DNA of 64,000 nucleotides from NCBI GenBank assembly GCA_030695205.1, contig JAUYTN010000033.1, forward strand, positions 186,001 through 250,000, written 5' to 3'. The notes beneath the pieces are model-generated. The model saw only the letters and a list, made by a program, of their open reading frames with translations. It did no database searches and had not been told where the DNA came from. Below, piece after piece: positions 1-8,686 of this stretch (position 1 is its first letter; the number at the start of each line of letters is the position of its first letter). The stretch comes from Burkholderiaceae bacterium (lineage in GTDB: Bacteria; Pseudomonadota; Gammaproteobacteria; Burkholderiales; Burkholderiaceae_C). The translations under genes were made by a program, and so were the position numbers.

Positions 1-1
1 C

Positions 2-490
2 CAGCTGGCCAAATCGGCGCAGCAGCTCACCCAGGCCCAGGTCGTGGCCAGCATGCAGCAGGTTGCGGCCAACAAGGGCCTGTTGGGTGGCGTATCACGG
101 GTAGCAGCCACGGTATTTGACCGGGCAGATACCTGGGCCTACCAGCGCATGAAGAGGCTGGGGGCCGATCCACTGGCTGGATTTGCCTTGCACCAGAAGA
201 TGCTGGAGCGCCAGTTGCTTTCCAATGCCCTGCCCTTTGACCCCGAGCGCATGGCCAGCCTTCAAGCCGTTGCCCAGCAAGACGGCCGGGGGGAGGACGT
301 GGTGGCAGTGCTCAAAGGCATTCGACCGGAAACACTGAATTTCGACACTGGGGACATGCCGCTGGCATCAGCGCCCACCGAATTCAGCTACGAAGACCCC
401 GTCGCGCGCGACGCCAGCCCCTACGCCCAAGGGCTGATCGAGGCCATGCTGGGCACGCCCGAGAATCTCTTGCCTGGCGCCCGGCGCTGA
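2..490 (+). CDS. C-terminal part of a hypothetical protein (5' end outside window)
   Basis: The reading frame is open from the window edge (residues QLAKSAQQLTQAQ precede the first possible GTG start at 44), so this is most likely the 3' end of a longer gene. The visible part is soluble, Ala/Leu-rich and mostly helical, with no membrane segment and no motif I recognise. It ends in LLPGARR. A dispersed repeat and a MORN-repeat gene follow about 70 bp downstream on the same strand. Function unknown; I would not call it from this fragment. Confidence 0.6.
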   Translation, partial: QLAKSAQQLTQAQVVASMQQVAANKGLLGGVSRVAATVFDRADTWAYQRMKRLGADPLAGFALHQKMLERQLLSNALPFDPERMASLQAVAQQDGRGEDVVAVLKGIRPETLNFDTGDMPLASAPTEFSYEDPVARDASPYAQGLIEAMLGTPENLLPGARR

Positions 491-546
491 CCATTCGCCC
501 ACCCACCCAATTGATGGCCTGGCGGCTCGCCCCAGAGCACCGAATA

Positions 547-606
547 ATAAAATAGCAAACAAATGAATAAATACAAGCGTAAAATCGTATTTTTATATAA
601 ATTATT
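547..606 (+). repeat. Dispersed AT-rich repeat, copy 1 (supplies MORN gene start)
   Basis: ATAGC at 552-556 is followed after exactly 17 nt by CAAGCG at 574-579 and then an A/T-rich tail. This layout is shared with copies near 13144, 17606, 21218, 30806, 34674, 43933, 49692, 53595 and 60788. The segment is far more AT-rich than its surroundings. The ATG of the MORN-repeat gene (563) lies inside it. Confidence 0.7.
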
Positions 607-2338
607 TTGCGTTGCAGCGTTTCAAAAGCGGGGGCTGTGGGCCGCAACAGGTCTGATTGCCTTGGCTGCCACTGCCCAGACGCCCCCCACCCCACCGCTG
701 GCGGGGAGCAACCCAGTGGCGCCCGTCGAGACCCATGTCACGACCGCAACCTCCCCCCCAGCCGACTCCCCCGAGGGCTGCCGAATCGTCACCGACCGGG
801 CGATGGGTGCTGACCTCAGGGCCGCCACCGCCCAGTCACAAAAGACCGACCCGATGGCGCTGGGCAAGCTGCTGGACGAGTCCATTGGCCTTTGGACCCT
901 GGCCACCGAGCGCTGCACCGAACGGGCACAGGAGCGTGCCCGGCGCAACCTGGCCGACAGCCAACGCTCGCGCCACGCACTGGAGGCACAAACCGGCGCA
1001 GGCCCTGAGTGCACCAGCCGCCAGAAAGATGCCACCAGTCTGCAAGAGCTGGCTCAGCAGGCCCTTCGTGAGCGGCGCTGGCTCGATGCCTCGGTGATGT
1101 ACCGCAAGGCCGAAAACATGTGGGATGTGGCCAGCGAACGCTGCACCGGAGAGCCCCAACGCCTGGCCCTGCAGAGACGCGATCAAACTGAAACGGACGC
1201 GCACAACGCCGAGTTCTGCGCACCCACGTTTGAGCAGGCCCGCGAGCAAACCCAAACCCTCACCCGCCAGGGCGACGGCACGGACAAGACAGCCAGACAA
1301 CAGCAGCAACAGGTGGCCGAAACCCTGTGGCGCGACGCCATGACCCATTGCAAGGGAGCCCCATTTGATGTCGCCCGCAACAATGCCCAGCGCCTGGCCA
1401 AGGAGCGCGGTACGCCGTGGGTTCCAACGGCACCCGCCGCTGCACCTGCGCGCGTTGCCTTGGCCTCCACCTCCCTTGCCGCAGGAGCGCCCCCGGTATC
1501 GGGTGCGGCGCTGCCGCACGCACCGGTGAGTGCCGGCGTGGCATCTGCGCCGGCGGCACCACCCGCCACTGGCACCAGCGCCGCGCCTGTGGCCCCGGTT
1601 GTCCCTGTTGCACAGACACACGACATCCAGGCCGGAGACACCCGGTTTCAGGGTCAGTTTGTTCGAGACGGCACGATGCTCAGCGGGCATGGAAGGGTCT
1701 CATGGGCCAATGGCGATGTGTACCAGGGCGATTTGCTCCAGAGCCGCCGCCACGGGCAAGGCGAGTTCACGTGGGCCAACGGACAACGCTACAAGGGCAC
1801 CTGGGTCAACGACGTCCCGGAAGGCAAAGGCAGCCTGAAGTTCGCCAGCGGCAACCAGTACGATGGCGATGTGGTGCGGGGTTTACCGCACGGCGTCGGG
1901 CGCATGGTGTTCGCCTCGGGCGACAGCTTTCAGGGCCAGTTTCTCCAGGGCAAACCCAACGGCTCGGGCACCTACCGCTGGGCCAATGGCCAAACCTACG
2001 AAGGCCCCTGGACCAACGACCAACCCAATGGCAGGGGCCTGCTCGTTTATGTCAACGGAAACCGCTACGAGGGCGACCTACTCAACGGCACCCCTCATGG
2101 CAAGGGCACACTGATCCATGCCTCGGGCGATGAGTACAGCGGCCAGTTCCACCAAGGTAACTCACATGGCGAAGGCACTTACCGATGGAAGTCCGGTGAC
2201 CGTTACAGCGGCCAGTGGCGAACCGGCCAGAAGCATGGTCAAGGCCGATTCGTGTGGGCCAATGGCGACCACTGGGAAGGCTTGTTCGAGGATGACAGCC
2301 AGACCGAAAAAGGAACACTCACTCAAAATCCGCGCTGA
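563..2338 (+). CDS. MORN-repeat protein with N-terminal signal-like segment
   Basis: A 591-residue protein with a basic N-terminus (KYKRK), a short hydrophobic stretch (about residues 26-38, ending ATAQT) that could be a signal peptide, a helical charged region (about 45-280), an Ala/Pro-rich linker (about 280-350), and eight or nine tandem MORN repeats (about 355-580) with units such as YQGDLLQSRRHGQGEFTWANG. MORN repeats form elongated beta-hairpin surfaces that often act as membrane or lipid contacts or scaffolds; the precise role here is unknown. The start ATG has no visible Shine-Dalgarno and lies in a dispersed AT-rich repeat, so the first roughly 16 residues appear repeat-derived. No other ATG lies near enough to be a better start. 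Confidence 0.8.
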   Translation: MNKYKRKIVFLYKLFCVAAFQKRGLWAATGLIALAATAQTPPTPPLAGSNPVAPVETHVTTATSPPADSPEGCRIVTDRAMGADLRAATAQSQKTDPMALGKLLDESIGLWTLATERCTERAQERARRNLADSQRSRHALEAQTGAGPECTSRQKDATSLQELAQQALRERRWLDASVMYRKAENMWDVASERCTGEPQRLALQRRDQTETDAHNAEFCAPTFEQAREQTQTLTRQGDGTDKTARQQQQQVAETLWRDAMTHCKGAPFDVARNNAQRLAKERGTPWVPTAPAAAPARVALASTSLAAGAPPVSGAALPHAPVSAGVASAPAAPPATGTSAAPVAPVVPVAQTHDIQAGDTRFQGQFVRDGTMLSGHGRVSWANGDVYQGDLLQSRRHGQGEFTWANGQRYKGTWVNDVPEGKGSLKFASGNQYDGDVVRGLPHGVGRMVFASGDSFQGQFLQGKPNGSGTYRWANGQTYEGPWTNDQPNGRGLLVYVNGNRYEGDLLNGTPHGKGTLIHASGDEYSGQFHQGNSHGEGTYRWKSGDRYSGQWRTGQKHGQGRFVWANGDHWEGLFEDDSQTEKGTLTQNPR

Positions 2339-2392
2339 TCACTCGGCCCTTTCCTCAACACTCCCGACCCATATGCGCGAAGCGCTTCCGCT

Positions 2393-4507
2393 TTGAATCC
2401 CACCCCCGCCTCGTCGACCCTGACCATTGGCCTCAACCCTGCCCAGCAGGAAGCCGTGCTGCACCTGGGTGGTCCCTGCCTGGTGCTGGCTGGGGCTGGT
2501 TCGGGTAAAACCCGCGTCATCACCCACAAAATTGCCCGTCTCATTGAGGTGGGACTGGCCCCTGACCGCATTGCAGCCATCACCTTCACCAACAAGGCCG
2601 CCGCCGAAATGCGCGAGCGCGCCCGCCAACTGGTCGGCAAAGGGGCGCAAAAGGTGCTGATCTGCACCTTTCACGCGCTGGGCGTGCGCCTGCTGCGCGA
2701 GGACGGCGAGGTACTGGGCCTCAAGCCCAAGTTCAGCATTCTGGACACCGACGACATCACCGGCATCCTCAAAGACTGCGCGGGCGTGGGCACCGACATT
2801 GCCACCGCCCGCCAGTGGCAATGGGCCATCAGTGCCTGGAAAAACGCCGGACTGACCGCCGCCGAGGCCCTGGCTCAGGCCCAAACCGACGACGAGCGCA
2901 CCACCGCCTTGCTGATGCAGCAGTACCAGGAGCGCCTGAGTGCCTACCAGGCGGTGGACTTTGACGACCTGATTGGCCTGCCGCTGAAGCTGCTGCAGCA
3001 GCACGCCGATGTGCGCACCCGGTGGCAGCAACGCATGGGCCATGTGCTGGTGGACGAATACCAGGACACCAACGCCACCCAATACGAGCTGCTCAAGCTG
3101 CTGGTGGGCGAGCGCGCCCGCTTCACCGCCGTGGGTGACGACGACCAGAGCATCTACGGCTGGCGCGGTGCCACCCTCGACAACCTGCGCAAGCTGCCCA
3201 TCGACTTTCCAGCGCTCCAGGTCATCAAGCTGGAGCAGAACTACCGCTCCACCAGCGCCATCCTGCGCGCCGCCAACAACGTCATCGGCCCCAACCCCAA
3301 GCTGTTTCCCAAAAAACTCTGGAGCGACCTGGGGGAAGGCGAGCCCGTGCGGGTGCTGGCCTGCGACAACGAGGAACACGAGGCGGAGCGCATGGTGGCG
3401 CGCATCATCGGCATCCGTGCAGGCAGCGGGCCGTTGGCCAGCCCGCACCGGGAGCTGCGCGACTTTTGCCTGCTCTACCGCGCCAACCACCAGGCCAGGC
3501 TGTTCGAGGTGGCGCTGCGCAAGGCCCAAATTCCGTACAAGGTATCGGGTGGCACCAGTTTCTTCGACCGGGCCGAAATCAAAGACCTGTGCGCCTGGCT
3601 GCGCCTGCTGGTCAACACCAACGACGACCCGGCCTTCATGCGGGCCATCACCACCCCCAAACGTGGCGTAGGCCACCAGACACTGGCCGCGCTGGGCACC
3701 TTTGCCAGCCAGTACAAAATCAGCCTGTTCGAGGCACTGTTTGCCCACTCGCTGTCAGCGGCCCTGCCCGCCCGCGCCGTGGGCAGCCTGCACGAATTTG
3801 GCCGCACGCTCAACGAGCTGGAACACCGCGCCCGCCACACCACCGGTGCAGAGAACGCCCGCACCTTCCTGACGGAGTGGCTCAAAGACATCGGCTACGA
3901 GCAGCACCTGTACGACGGCGAAGACAACGAAAAAGCCGCCGCCGCCCGCTGGAACAACGTGGTCGAATTTTGCGACTGGATGGCCCAGCGCTGTGACGGC
4001 CAGGTGACCGACGCAGCGGGTGTACACACGGAGACCGAGCGCAAAACGGTGCTGGAAGTGGCCCAGACCATTGCCCTGCTGTCCACCATCTCCGAGCGCG
4101 AGCAGGACCAGAACGTGGTCACTTTATCTACCCTGCACGCGGCCAAAGGGCTGGAGTGGCCGCATGTGATGCTGGTGGGGGTGAACGAGGGCGTGCTTCC
4201 TTTCAAACTGGATGACACCACCGACATGCCCGCTGAACAGGTGGCACAGCGCCTGGAGGAGGAGCGGCGGCTGATGTACGTGGGTATCACCCGCGCCAGA
4301 AACACGCTCGTGGTCAGCTGGCTCAAGCGGCGCAAAAAAGGGCGCGAATACATCAACGGCAAACCCAGCCGCTTCATCGCAGAAATGGCACTGGATGCCA
4401 CCACTGCCCGGGAAGACCCCCGGGAAAAGCTCCGTGCGCTGCGTGCCGAGTTTGCCGAGCGGGCACTGGCCGGTGCCGCTGCCCGACAGGCAGCAGACCA
4501 GCGCTGA
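2393..4507 (+). CDS. rep: ATP-dependent DNA helicase Rep (UvrD/PcrA superfamily 1A)
   Basis: A 3'-5' single-strand translocating helicase that clears proteins ahead of replication forks. The 704-residue product has the full SF1A motif set: the N-terminal LNPAQQEAV Q-motif, Walker A GAGSGKTR (about residues 35-42), TFTNKAAAEM, Walker B DEYQDTN (about 221), DDQSIYGWRGA, QNYRS, TLHAAKGLEW and EERRLMYVGITRAR. Length and the start of the core domain fit Rep better than UvrD, which is longer. The proposed start is TTG; no in-frame ATG exists upstream, and Rep proteins normally begin just before LNPxQ. The gene is flanked by the MORN gene and, convergently, by a tRNA cluster. Confidence 0.9.
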   Translation: MNPTPASSTLTIGLNPAQQEAVLHLGGPCLVLAGAGSGKTRVITHKIARLIEVGLAPDRIAAITFTNKAAAEMRERARQLVGKGAQKVLICTFHALGVRLLREDGEVLGLKPKFSILDTDDITGILKDCAGVGTDIATARQWQWAISAWKNAGLTAAEALAQAQTDDERTTALLMQQYQERLSAYQAVDFDDLIGLPLKLLQQHADVRTRWQQRMGHVLVDEYQDTNATQYELLKLLVGERARFTAVGDDDQSIYGWRGATLDNLRKLPIDFPALQVIKLEQNYRSTSAILRAANNVIGPNPKLFPKKLWSDLGEGEPVRVLACDNEEHEAERMVARIIGIRAGSGPLASPHRELRDFCLLYRANHQARLFEVALRKAQIPYKVSGGTSFFDRAEIKDLCAWLRLLVNTNDDPAFMRAITTPKRGVGHQTLAALGTFASQYKISLFEALFAHSLSAALPARAVGSLHEFGRTLNELEHRARHTTGAENARTFLTEWLKDIGYEQHLYDGEDNEKAAAARWNNVVEFCDWMAQRCDGQVTDAAGVHTETERKTVLEVAQTIALLSTISEREQDQNVVTLSTLHAAKGLEWPHVMLVGVNEGVLPFKLDDTTDMPAEQVAQRLEEERRLMYVGITRARNTLVVSWLKRRKKGREYINGKPSRFIAEMALDATTAREDPREKLRALRAEFAERALAGAAARQAADQR

Positions 4508-4599
4508 ACCAGCACCGCCGATGACCGGCACAGCCGCCACTGCGGCGGCCACAGAAGCCACTCGACCCAGACCAGCCCGACCTGGCCCGGTAACAGGCA

Positions 4600-4623
4600 C
4601 AAAAAAACCACCTCTGGGGTGGC
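4600..4623 (-). terminator. Rho-independent terminator of the tRNA cluster
   Basis: Read on the minus strand, CCACC and GGTGG arms (4618-4622 and 4608-4612) enclose a 5-nt loop and are followed by seven T residues (4607-4601). It lies 18 bp beyond the 3' end of tRNA-Thr, the last gene of the cluster. Confidence 0.75.
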
Positions 4624-4641
4624 TTATCTCTGGTGGGGGTG

Positions 4642-4716
<75 letters not shown>

Positions 4717-4746
4717 GGGTAAGGGATGATCCGATACCGAAAAATT

Positions 4747-4822
4747 TGGAGCGGGATAAGAGACTCGAACTCTCGACCTATACCTTGGCAAGGTATCGCT
4801 CTACCAACTGAGCTAATCCCGC
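4747..4822 (-). tRNA. tRNA-Gly (anticodon GCC)
   Basis: Minus-strand cloverleaf with acceptor GCGGGAT/ATCCCGC, anticodon stem ATACC/GGTAT around loop TTGCCAA (anticodon GCC), T-loop TTCGAGT, discriminator T and an encoded CCA. It lies 30 bp upstream of tRNA-Thr and probably shares its transcript. Confidence 0.95.
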
Positions 4823-4862
4823 AATGTGTGGTGCGATGCACAGCATGTACAACGCGCCAACT

Positions 4863-4938
4863 TGGTGGCCTGGGACGGAATCGAACCATCGACACGCGGA
4901 TTTTCAATCCGCTGCTCTACCAACTGAGCTACCGGGCC
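4863..4938 (-). tRNA. tRNA-Phe (anticodon GAA)
   Basis: Minus-strand cloverleaf with anticodon stem GCGGA/TCCGC around loop TTGAAAA (anticodon GAA), T-loop TTCGATT and an encoded CCA. The acceptor stem is GGCCCGG against CCAGGCC, leaving one C5-A68 mismatch; all other stems pair. It is the first gene of the tRNA cluster. Confidence 0.93.
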
Positions 4939-5015
4939 AAGACCGCAATTGTAGCACCAAAAAATGCGCCTCTTGCCTGCTTGAGACCCCCCCCCTGTGC
5001 GGGACCCATTGCCCA

Positions 5016-5702
5016 TCAATAGGAGTTGCGTTTGCCTCTGGACAGGTCCACGCCCAGCTGCTTGAGTTTGCGGTACAGGTGGGTACGCTCCAGTCCTGTT
5101 TTGTCAGCCACCCGCGTCATGGAGCCCGCCTCCTTGCTCAGGTGGAACTCAAAGTAGGCCTTTTCAAAGCCGTCCCTGGCCTCTCGCAGGGGTTTGTCCA
5201 GATCAAACAGCTGTGACGAAGCGGGACCGAGATCCACGGGAGCCACCGGCAACACGCCCCCTGTCATGGCGTACTCGACGGTCATCTCCACCGCAGGTAC
5301 GGCTGGATTCTCGGGAAGCGCGGCGCGCCCTTTGTCTGTGGATTTGGCCAGACCCTGCTCCACCGCCTTGAGCAACTTTTGCAAGGTGATGGGCTTTTCC
5401 AGGAAGGCCATGGCACCGATGCGGGTTGCCTCCACCGCGGTGTCGATGGTGGCGTGCCCACTCATCATGACCACCGGCATGGTCAGAAGGCCGGTGCTGG
5501 ACCATTCCTTGAGCAGAGACACACCATCGGTATCGGGCATCCAGATGTCCAGCAGCACCAGGTCGGGGCGGGAATGCAAACGGGCTGCGCGGGCCTGGGC
5601 CGCGTTTTCCGCCAACTCCACCGCGTGGCCCTCGTCGTTGAGAATCTCCGACAGCAGGTCGCGGATTCCCAATTCATCATCGACCACCAAAATATTCGCC
5701 AT
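5016..5702 (-). CDS. NtrX-like response regulator without AAA+ domain
   Basis: A 228-residue two-component regulator. An N-terminal receiver (about 1-120) carries the acidic pocket DDE, phospho-acceptor Asp in LLDIWMPD, T/S in MMSGH and Lys in EKP. After a linker, a Fis-type helix-turn-helix (about 185-225, ending LYRKLKQLGVDLSRG) binds DNA. The central sigma-54-interacting AAA+ ATPase typical of NtrX is absent, so it probably acts as a simple activator or repressor. It starts at ATG 25 bp after the stop of the cognate kinase gene and is co-transcribed with it. Confidence 0.85.
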   Translation of the reverse strand: MANILVVDDELGIRDLLSEILNDEGHAVELAENAAQARAARLHSRPDLVLLDIWMPDTDGVSLLKEWSSTGLLTMPVVMMSGHATIDTAVEATRIGAMAFLEKPITLQKLLKAVEQGLAKSTDKGRAALPENPAVPAVEMTVEYAMTGGVLPVAPVDLGPASSQLFDLDKPLREARDGFEKAYFEFHLSKEAGSMTRVADKTGLERTHLYRKLKQLGVDLSRGKRNSY

Positions 5703-5726
5703 GCACGCACCCTCACCAACTTGTTG

Positions 5727-8024
5727 TTAATTCGCAACTGCAAATGATACCGTCACTTGGCCGCCTGCGGTTTGCCCCTGGACCTCGCGGTTGCCCACCT
5801 GAATCCGGGCACCGTGTTCGTCGGCAATTTTCTTGACGACTGCCAAACCCAACCCTGTGCCCCCGGCCTTGGTGGTCACATAGGGCTCAAAGGCTCTTTG
5901 CAAGATGTGTTCCGGAAAGCCTGGCCCGCTGTCGAGCACTGTCAGCCGAACCCGTTGGCCACCTCCGGTCAGCTGGGTCCGCAACACCACGCACAAACCC
6001 TGGCCAGGCGGTGTGGCGTCCTGCGCGTTTTGCACCAAGTTGTGGAGCACCTGCCGCAGTTGCTGGGCATCGGCAGCGATGAGCGGGCACTGCGCGTCGA
6101 GCTGCGCCACCACCGGCACAGCCGAGGTGTCGTACAGACCCAGTACATCGGTGATGAGTGCGTTCAGGTTCACCGGCTGCAGCACGGCGGCGGGCAGGCG
6201 GGCGTAGTCACGGAACTCGTTGACCAGGCGCTTCATGGCATCCACCTGGTCCACGATGGTTTTGACGGACCGGGTCAGCAAGGCCTGGGAAGGCGCATCC
6301 AGCTTCCCATCGAGCTTCATGGCCAGGCGCTCGGCGGAGAGCTGAATAGGGGTCAAGGGGTTTTTGATTTCGTGGGCCAGGCGCCGTGCCACCTCGCCCC
6401 AGGCCTTGGCACGCTGCGCAGACACCATGTCAGAGACGTCGTCAAACACCAGCAGCCGCTTGTCCTGTGGCAACCAGGCACCCCGTGCCACGATGGTGAT
6501 GCCACGGTCGACCGGACCATCGGCCGGGCCAGCGCCGAGATCAAATGCATGCTGCCAGCTGCCCAGTGGGGTTTCGGGCGCGGAGTCCGTGGCTGGCGCA
6601 GCTGCGGCATCGGCACTGAGTCGGTCGAACTGCTGGAGCACGCCTTGTGCCAAGGCAGCCAGGCCAGGCACGTCGACCAGTGGCTGGTGCAGGTGGGCTG
6701 CGAGCGGCGTACGCAGTATCCGGGTCGCCCCGGGGTTGACCGAGTCGATGCGGCCTTCGGCATCCAGCACCACGACCCCGGCGGTCAGGTTGTCCAAAAT
6801 CGTTTGCAGGTTGCCATGCGCAGCATGGACCTGGGCCATGCTGTGGTCCAGTGAGTTGCGGGCATCGGCCAACTGCTGCGTCATGTCGGCAAAGGCACGG
6901 GTCAAGCCCCCCAACTCGTCTTTGGACGAGAGTGCTGTTTTGGGGGTCAGGTCGCCCCTGGCCACGTCCCGCACGCCCTCGGCCAGCAGCAGCAGGGGGC
7001 GCACCAGCTGGTTGCCCAGCACCGCGGCCAGCACAACCGCCGCAAACACTGCCAAAAACAACGCCAGCGTCAGTGTGCCGATGTACATGCGCCGCAAGCC
7101 TTCGCGAGCCAGCGCACGCTCCTGGTACTCGCGGTTGGCGGCCTGTACCGCCAGCGCATCCTCCACCAGGGCAGCGGGCAGGGTCTGGACCACCTGCAGG
7201 TAGCGGGGTTCCTGCGCCAGACCGAATCCTGGGTTGGCCACAACCGCCCACACCCTGACCCTGGCCTCGACCGCAGCGGGCGCAGCCTCGGTGGTGCCGT
7301 CTGCACTCAAGTCCTCCAGGCCTTCCAACTGGGTGACGACGCGGTCCGCCCGCACCGTGCGCAGCCAGTTGGCCGATGGGCGCTCGGGCTGAAGGCTGAA
7401 CCGACTGGCCCCTGCGCTGGCCAGCAGCTGGCCGCTGGCGCTCCAAAGCTGCACGTCCTGCGAGCCCAACTGCTCGTGGATGCGTTCAATGGCCAGCGAA
7501 GCCCCGTTGTCCGACACGCTGGCCAGCTGGCGGGTGACCAGAATGACTTTGCCGGTAAGGTCGCGGGTGAGTGTGTCGATGGCAGTTCGCCCCAGGTTCA
7601 CACCCGCGCCCAGCGCCGTCTCTACCCGCACATCGAACCAACTCTCGATAGAGCGGGACACAAACTGGTAAGACACGCCGTAAATCAACAGGCCCGGCAA
7701 CAAACCCACCAGGGCAAACACCGCCACGAGCTTGGCCAGCAACTGGCTGCCAAATTTTTTGCGCCGAAACCGCATCACCAGCTTGACCAGGGCCCAGGCA
7801 ATGACCAACAGCAGCACCAGGGCCACCAGCACATTGACCACCAACAGGCGCACGTAGTTGACCTCATACAGCGCGCGGTTGTCGGTGGCGGTGGTCAGCA
7901 TGAACAGCAGCACCAGCGCCAGACCCGACATAAACGCCAGGGCCACCAGCACCGCCCAGCGGCGGCTGGCACGCCTGGGGTCGGCGTCGCTGGCGGGTGG
8001 CGATGCAGCGCCGGGTGTGGTCAT
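5727..8024 (-). CDS. NtrY-like sensor histidine kinase
   Basis: A 765-residue membrane kinase. Four transmembrane segments are visible: three near the N-terminus (about 25-45, 65-90, 105-125) and one near 320. A periplasmic sensor loop follows the third, then a HAMP linker, a PAS domain (about 395-450), a HisKA with phospho-acceptor His in RRLAHEIKNPLTP, and a HATPase with NLVQNAQD, DSGPGF and GTGLGLAVVKK boxes. The frame is open further upstream, but the ATG at 8024 overlaps the DUF4390 stop as ATGA and gives the conserved N-terminus. It probably phosphorylates the adjacent NtrX-like regulator; the signal is unknown. Confidence 0.88.
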   Translation of the reverse strand: MTTPGAASPPASDADPRRASRRWAVLVALAFMSGLALVLLFMLTTATDNRALYEVNYVRLLVVNVLVALVLLLVIAWALVKLVMRFRRKKFGSQLLAKLVAVFALVGLLPGLLIYGVSYQFVSRSIESWFDVRVETALGAGVNLGRTAIDTLTRDLTGKVILVTRQLASVSDNGASLAIERIHEQLGSQDVQLWSASGQLLASAGASRFSLQPERPSANWLRTVRADRVVTQLEGLEDLSADGTTEAAPAAVEARVRVWAVVANPGFGLAQEPRYLQVVQTLPAALVEDALAVQAANREYQERALAREGLRRMYIGTLTLALFLAVFAAVVLAAVLGNQLVRPLLLLAEGVRDVARGDLTPKTALSSKDELGGLTRAFADMTQQLADARNSLDHSMAQVHAAHGNLQTILDNLTAGVVVLDAEGRIDSVNPGATRILRTPLAAHLHQPLVDVPGLAALAQGVLQQFDRLSADAAAAPATDSAPETPLGSWQHAFDLGAGPADGPVDRGITIVARGAWLPQDKRLLVFDDVSDMVSAQRAKAWGEVARRLAHEIKNPLTPIQLSAERLAMKLDGKLDAPSQALLTRSVKTIVDQVDAMKRLVNEFRDYARLPAAVLQPVNLNALITDVLGLYDTSAVPVVAQLDAQCPLIAADAQQLRQVLHNLVQNAQDATPPGQGLCVVLRTQLTGGGQRVRLTVLDSGPGFPEHILQRAFEPYVTTKAGGTGLGLAVVKKIADEHGARIQVGNREVQGQTAGGQVTVSFAVAN

Positions 8025-8686
8025 GGGGTCTTGGGTGTTGCCGTGCTGGGCGAGGGCATGGGCGGCAGGGGCAAAGAACGCTGCACGTCCAGGCTCCAGT
8101 CCGAAGGCCCACTGAGGCCCAGCTGAAACGGACGGGGCAGCAGGGCCATGTCGAGCTTGAACCGGAAATCCAACCGGTGGGTGGCATCGGGCGCCAGTTG
8201 CACCCGCTCGGCCACGGTCCAGCCCGACAGTCGGGTCACCACGGCCATGGCCTCGGCCAGGCTGGCGTGGTTCTGGTGCAAGGCGTACTGCAAGCCTGGC
8301 CCAGAGCCCGACGCCATGCTCAGGCGCCAGCGCTGCGTCAGCGACTGGTAGGCCAGGCGGTAGGTACGGCTGGCACTGGCCACCCGCTTGTCCGACCAGT
8401 ACCAACGCTCTCTGAACACCTCGGCCTGGCTCACAAAGTACACGGGCACCGCGCGCATCACCGCGTCTTCTACCGCTGGACCCAGCTCCAGGCTGATGGC
8501 ACCCGACAGGCGAAGGCTGTCGTCGTCCCATGCCAGCGACAGGTCTTCGATGGTGGCCGCATGCGCCGCACGCGGCGCCAACCCGCCCAGCAGCAGGGCC
8601 AACAGGACCAGCCAACTGGCCAGGGTGGCTGGCCACCTGGCATCAGGCCGGCAGCTTGAGGAGCAGTGCGTAAAAGAATCCATCAT
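8021..8686 (-). CDS. DUF4390 family exported protein
   Basis: A 221-residue protein with an N-terminal hydrophobic segment (SWLVLLALLLGG, then APRAAHA), consistent with a Sec signal peptide. The rest is the soluble DUF4390 domain, with no catalytic motif. In beta-proteobacteria this gene sits between rsmB and an ntrY-like kinase, as here; its stop overlaps the kinase start (ATGA). I chose the ATG at 8686, although it lies 44 bp inside rsmB in another frame, because no ATG or GTG sits between it and the hydrophobic segment. A periplasmic role near the kinase sensor domain is possible but is inference. Confidence 0.75.
   Translation of the reverse strand: MMDSFTHCSSSCRPDARWPATLASWLVLLALLLGGLAPRAAHAATIEDLSLAWDDDSLRLSGAISLELGPAVEDAVMRAVPVYFVSQAEVFRERWYWSDKRVASASRTYRLAYQSLTQRWRLSMASGSGPGLQYALHQNHASLAEAMAVVTRLSGWTVAERVQLAPDATHRLDFRFKLDMALLPRPFQLGLSGPSDWSLDVQRSLPLPPMPSPSTATPKTP

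Noticed and set aside
1680..2320. DNA-level tandem repeats in the MORN gene
   Set aside because: They reflect protein MORN repeats; nucleotide units are diverged, so no separate repeat feature was made.
2339..3748. 469-residue minus-strand frame opposite rep
   Set aside because: It is the antisense shadow of a clearly conserved helicase; its His/Gln/Gly/Val-rich sequence has no domain.
8025..8636. N-terminal extension of the NtrY-like frame
   Set aside because: The open frame continues upstream but the translated sequence is Gly/Ala/Arg-rich shadow over DUF4390; the ATGA overlap marks the real start.
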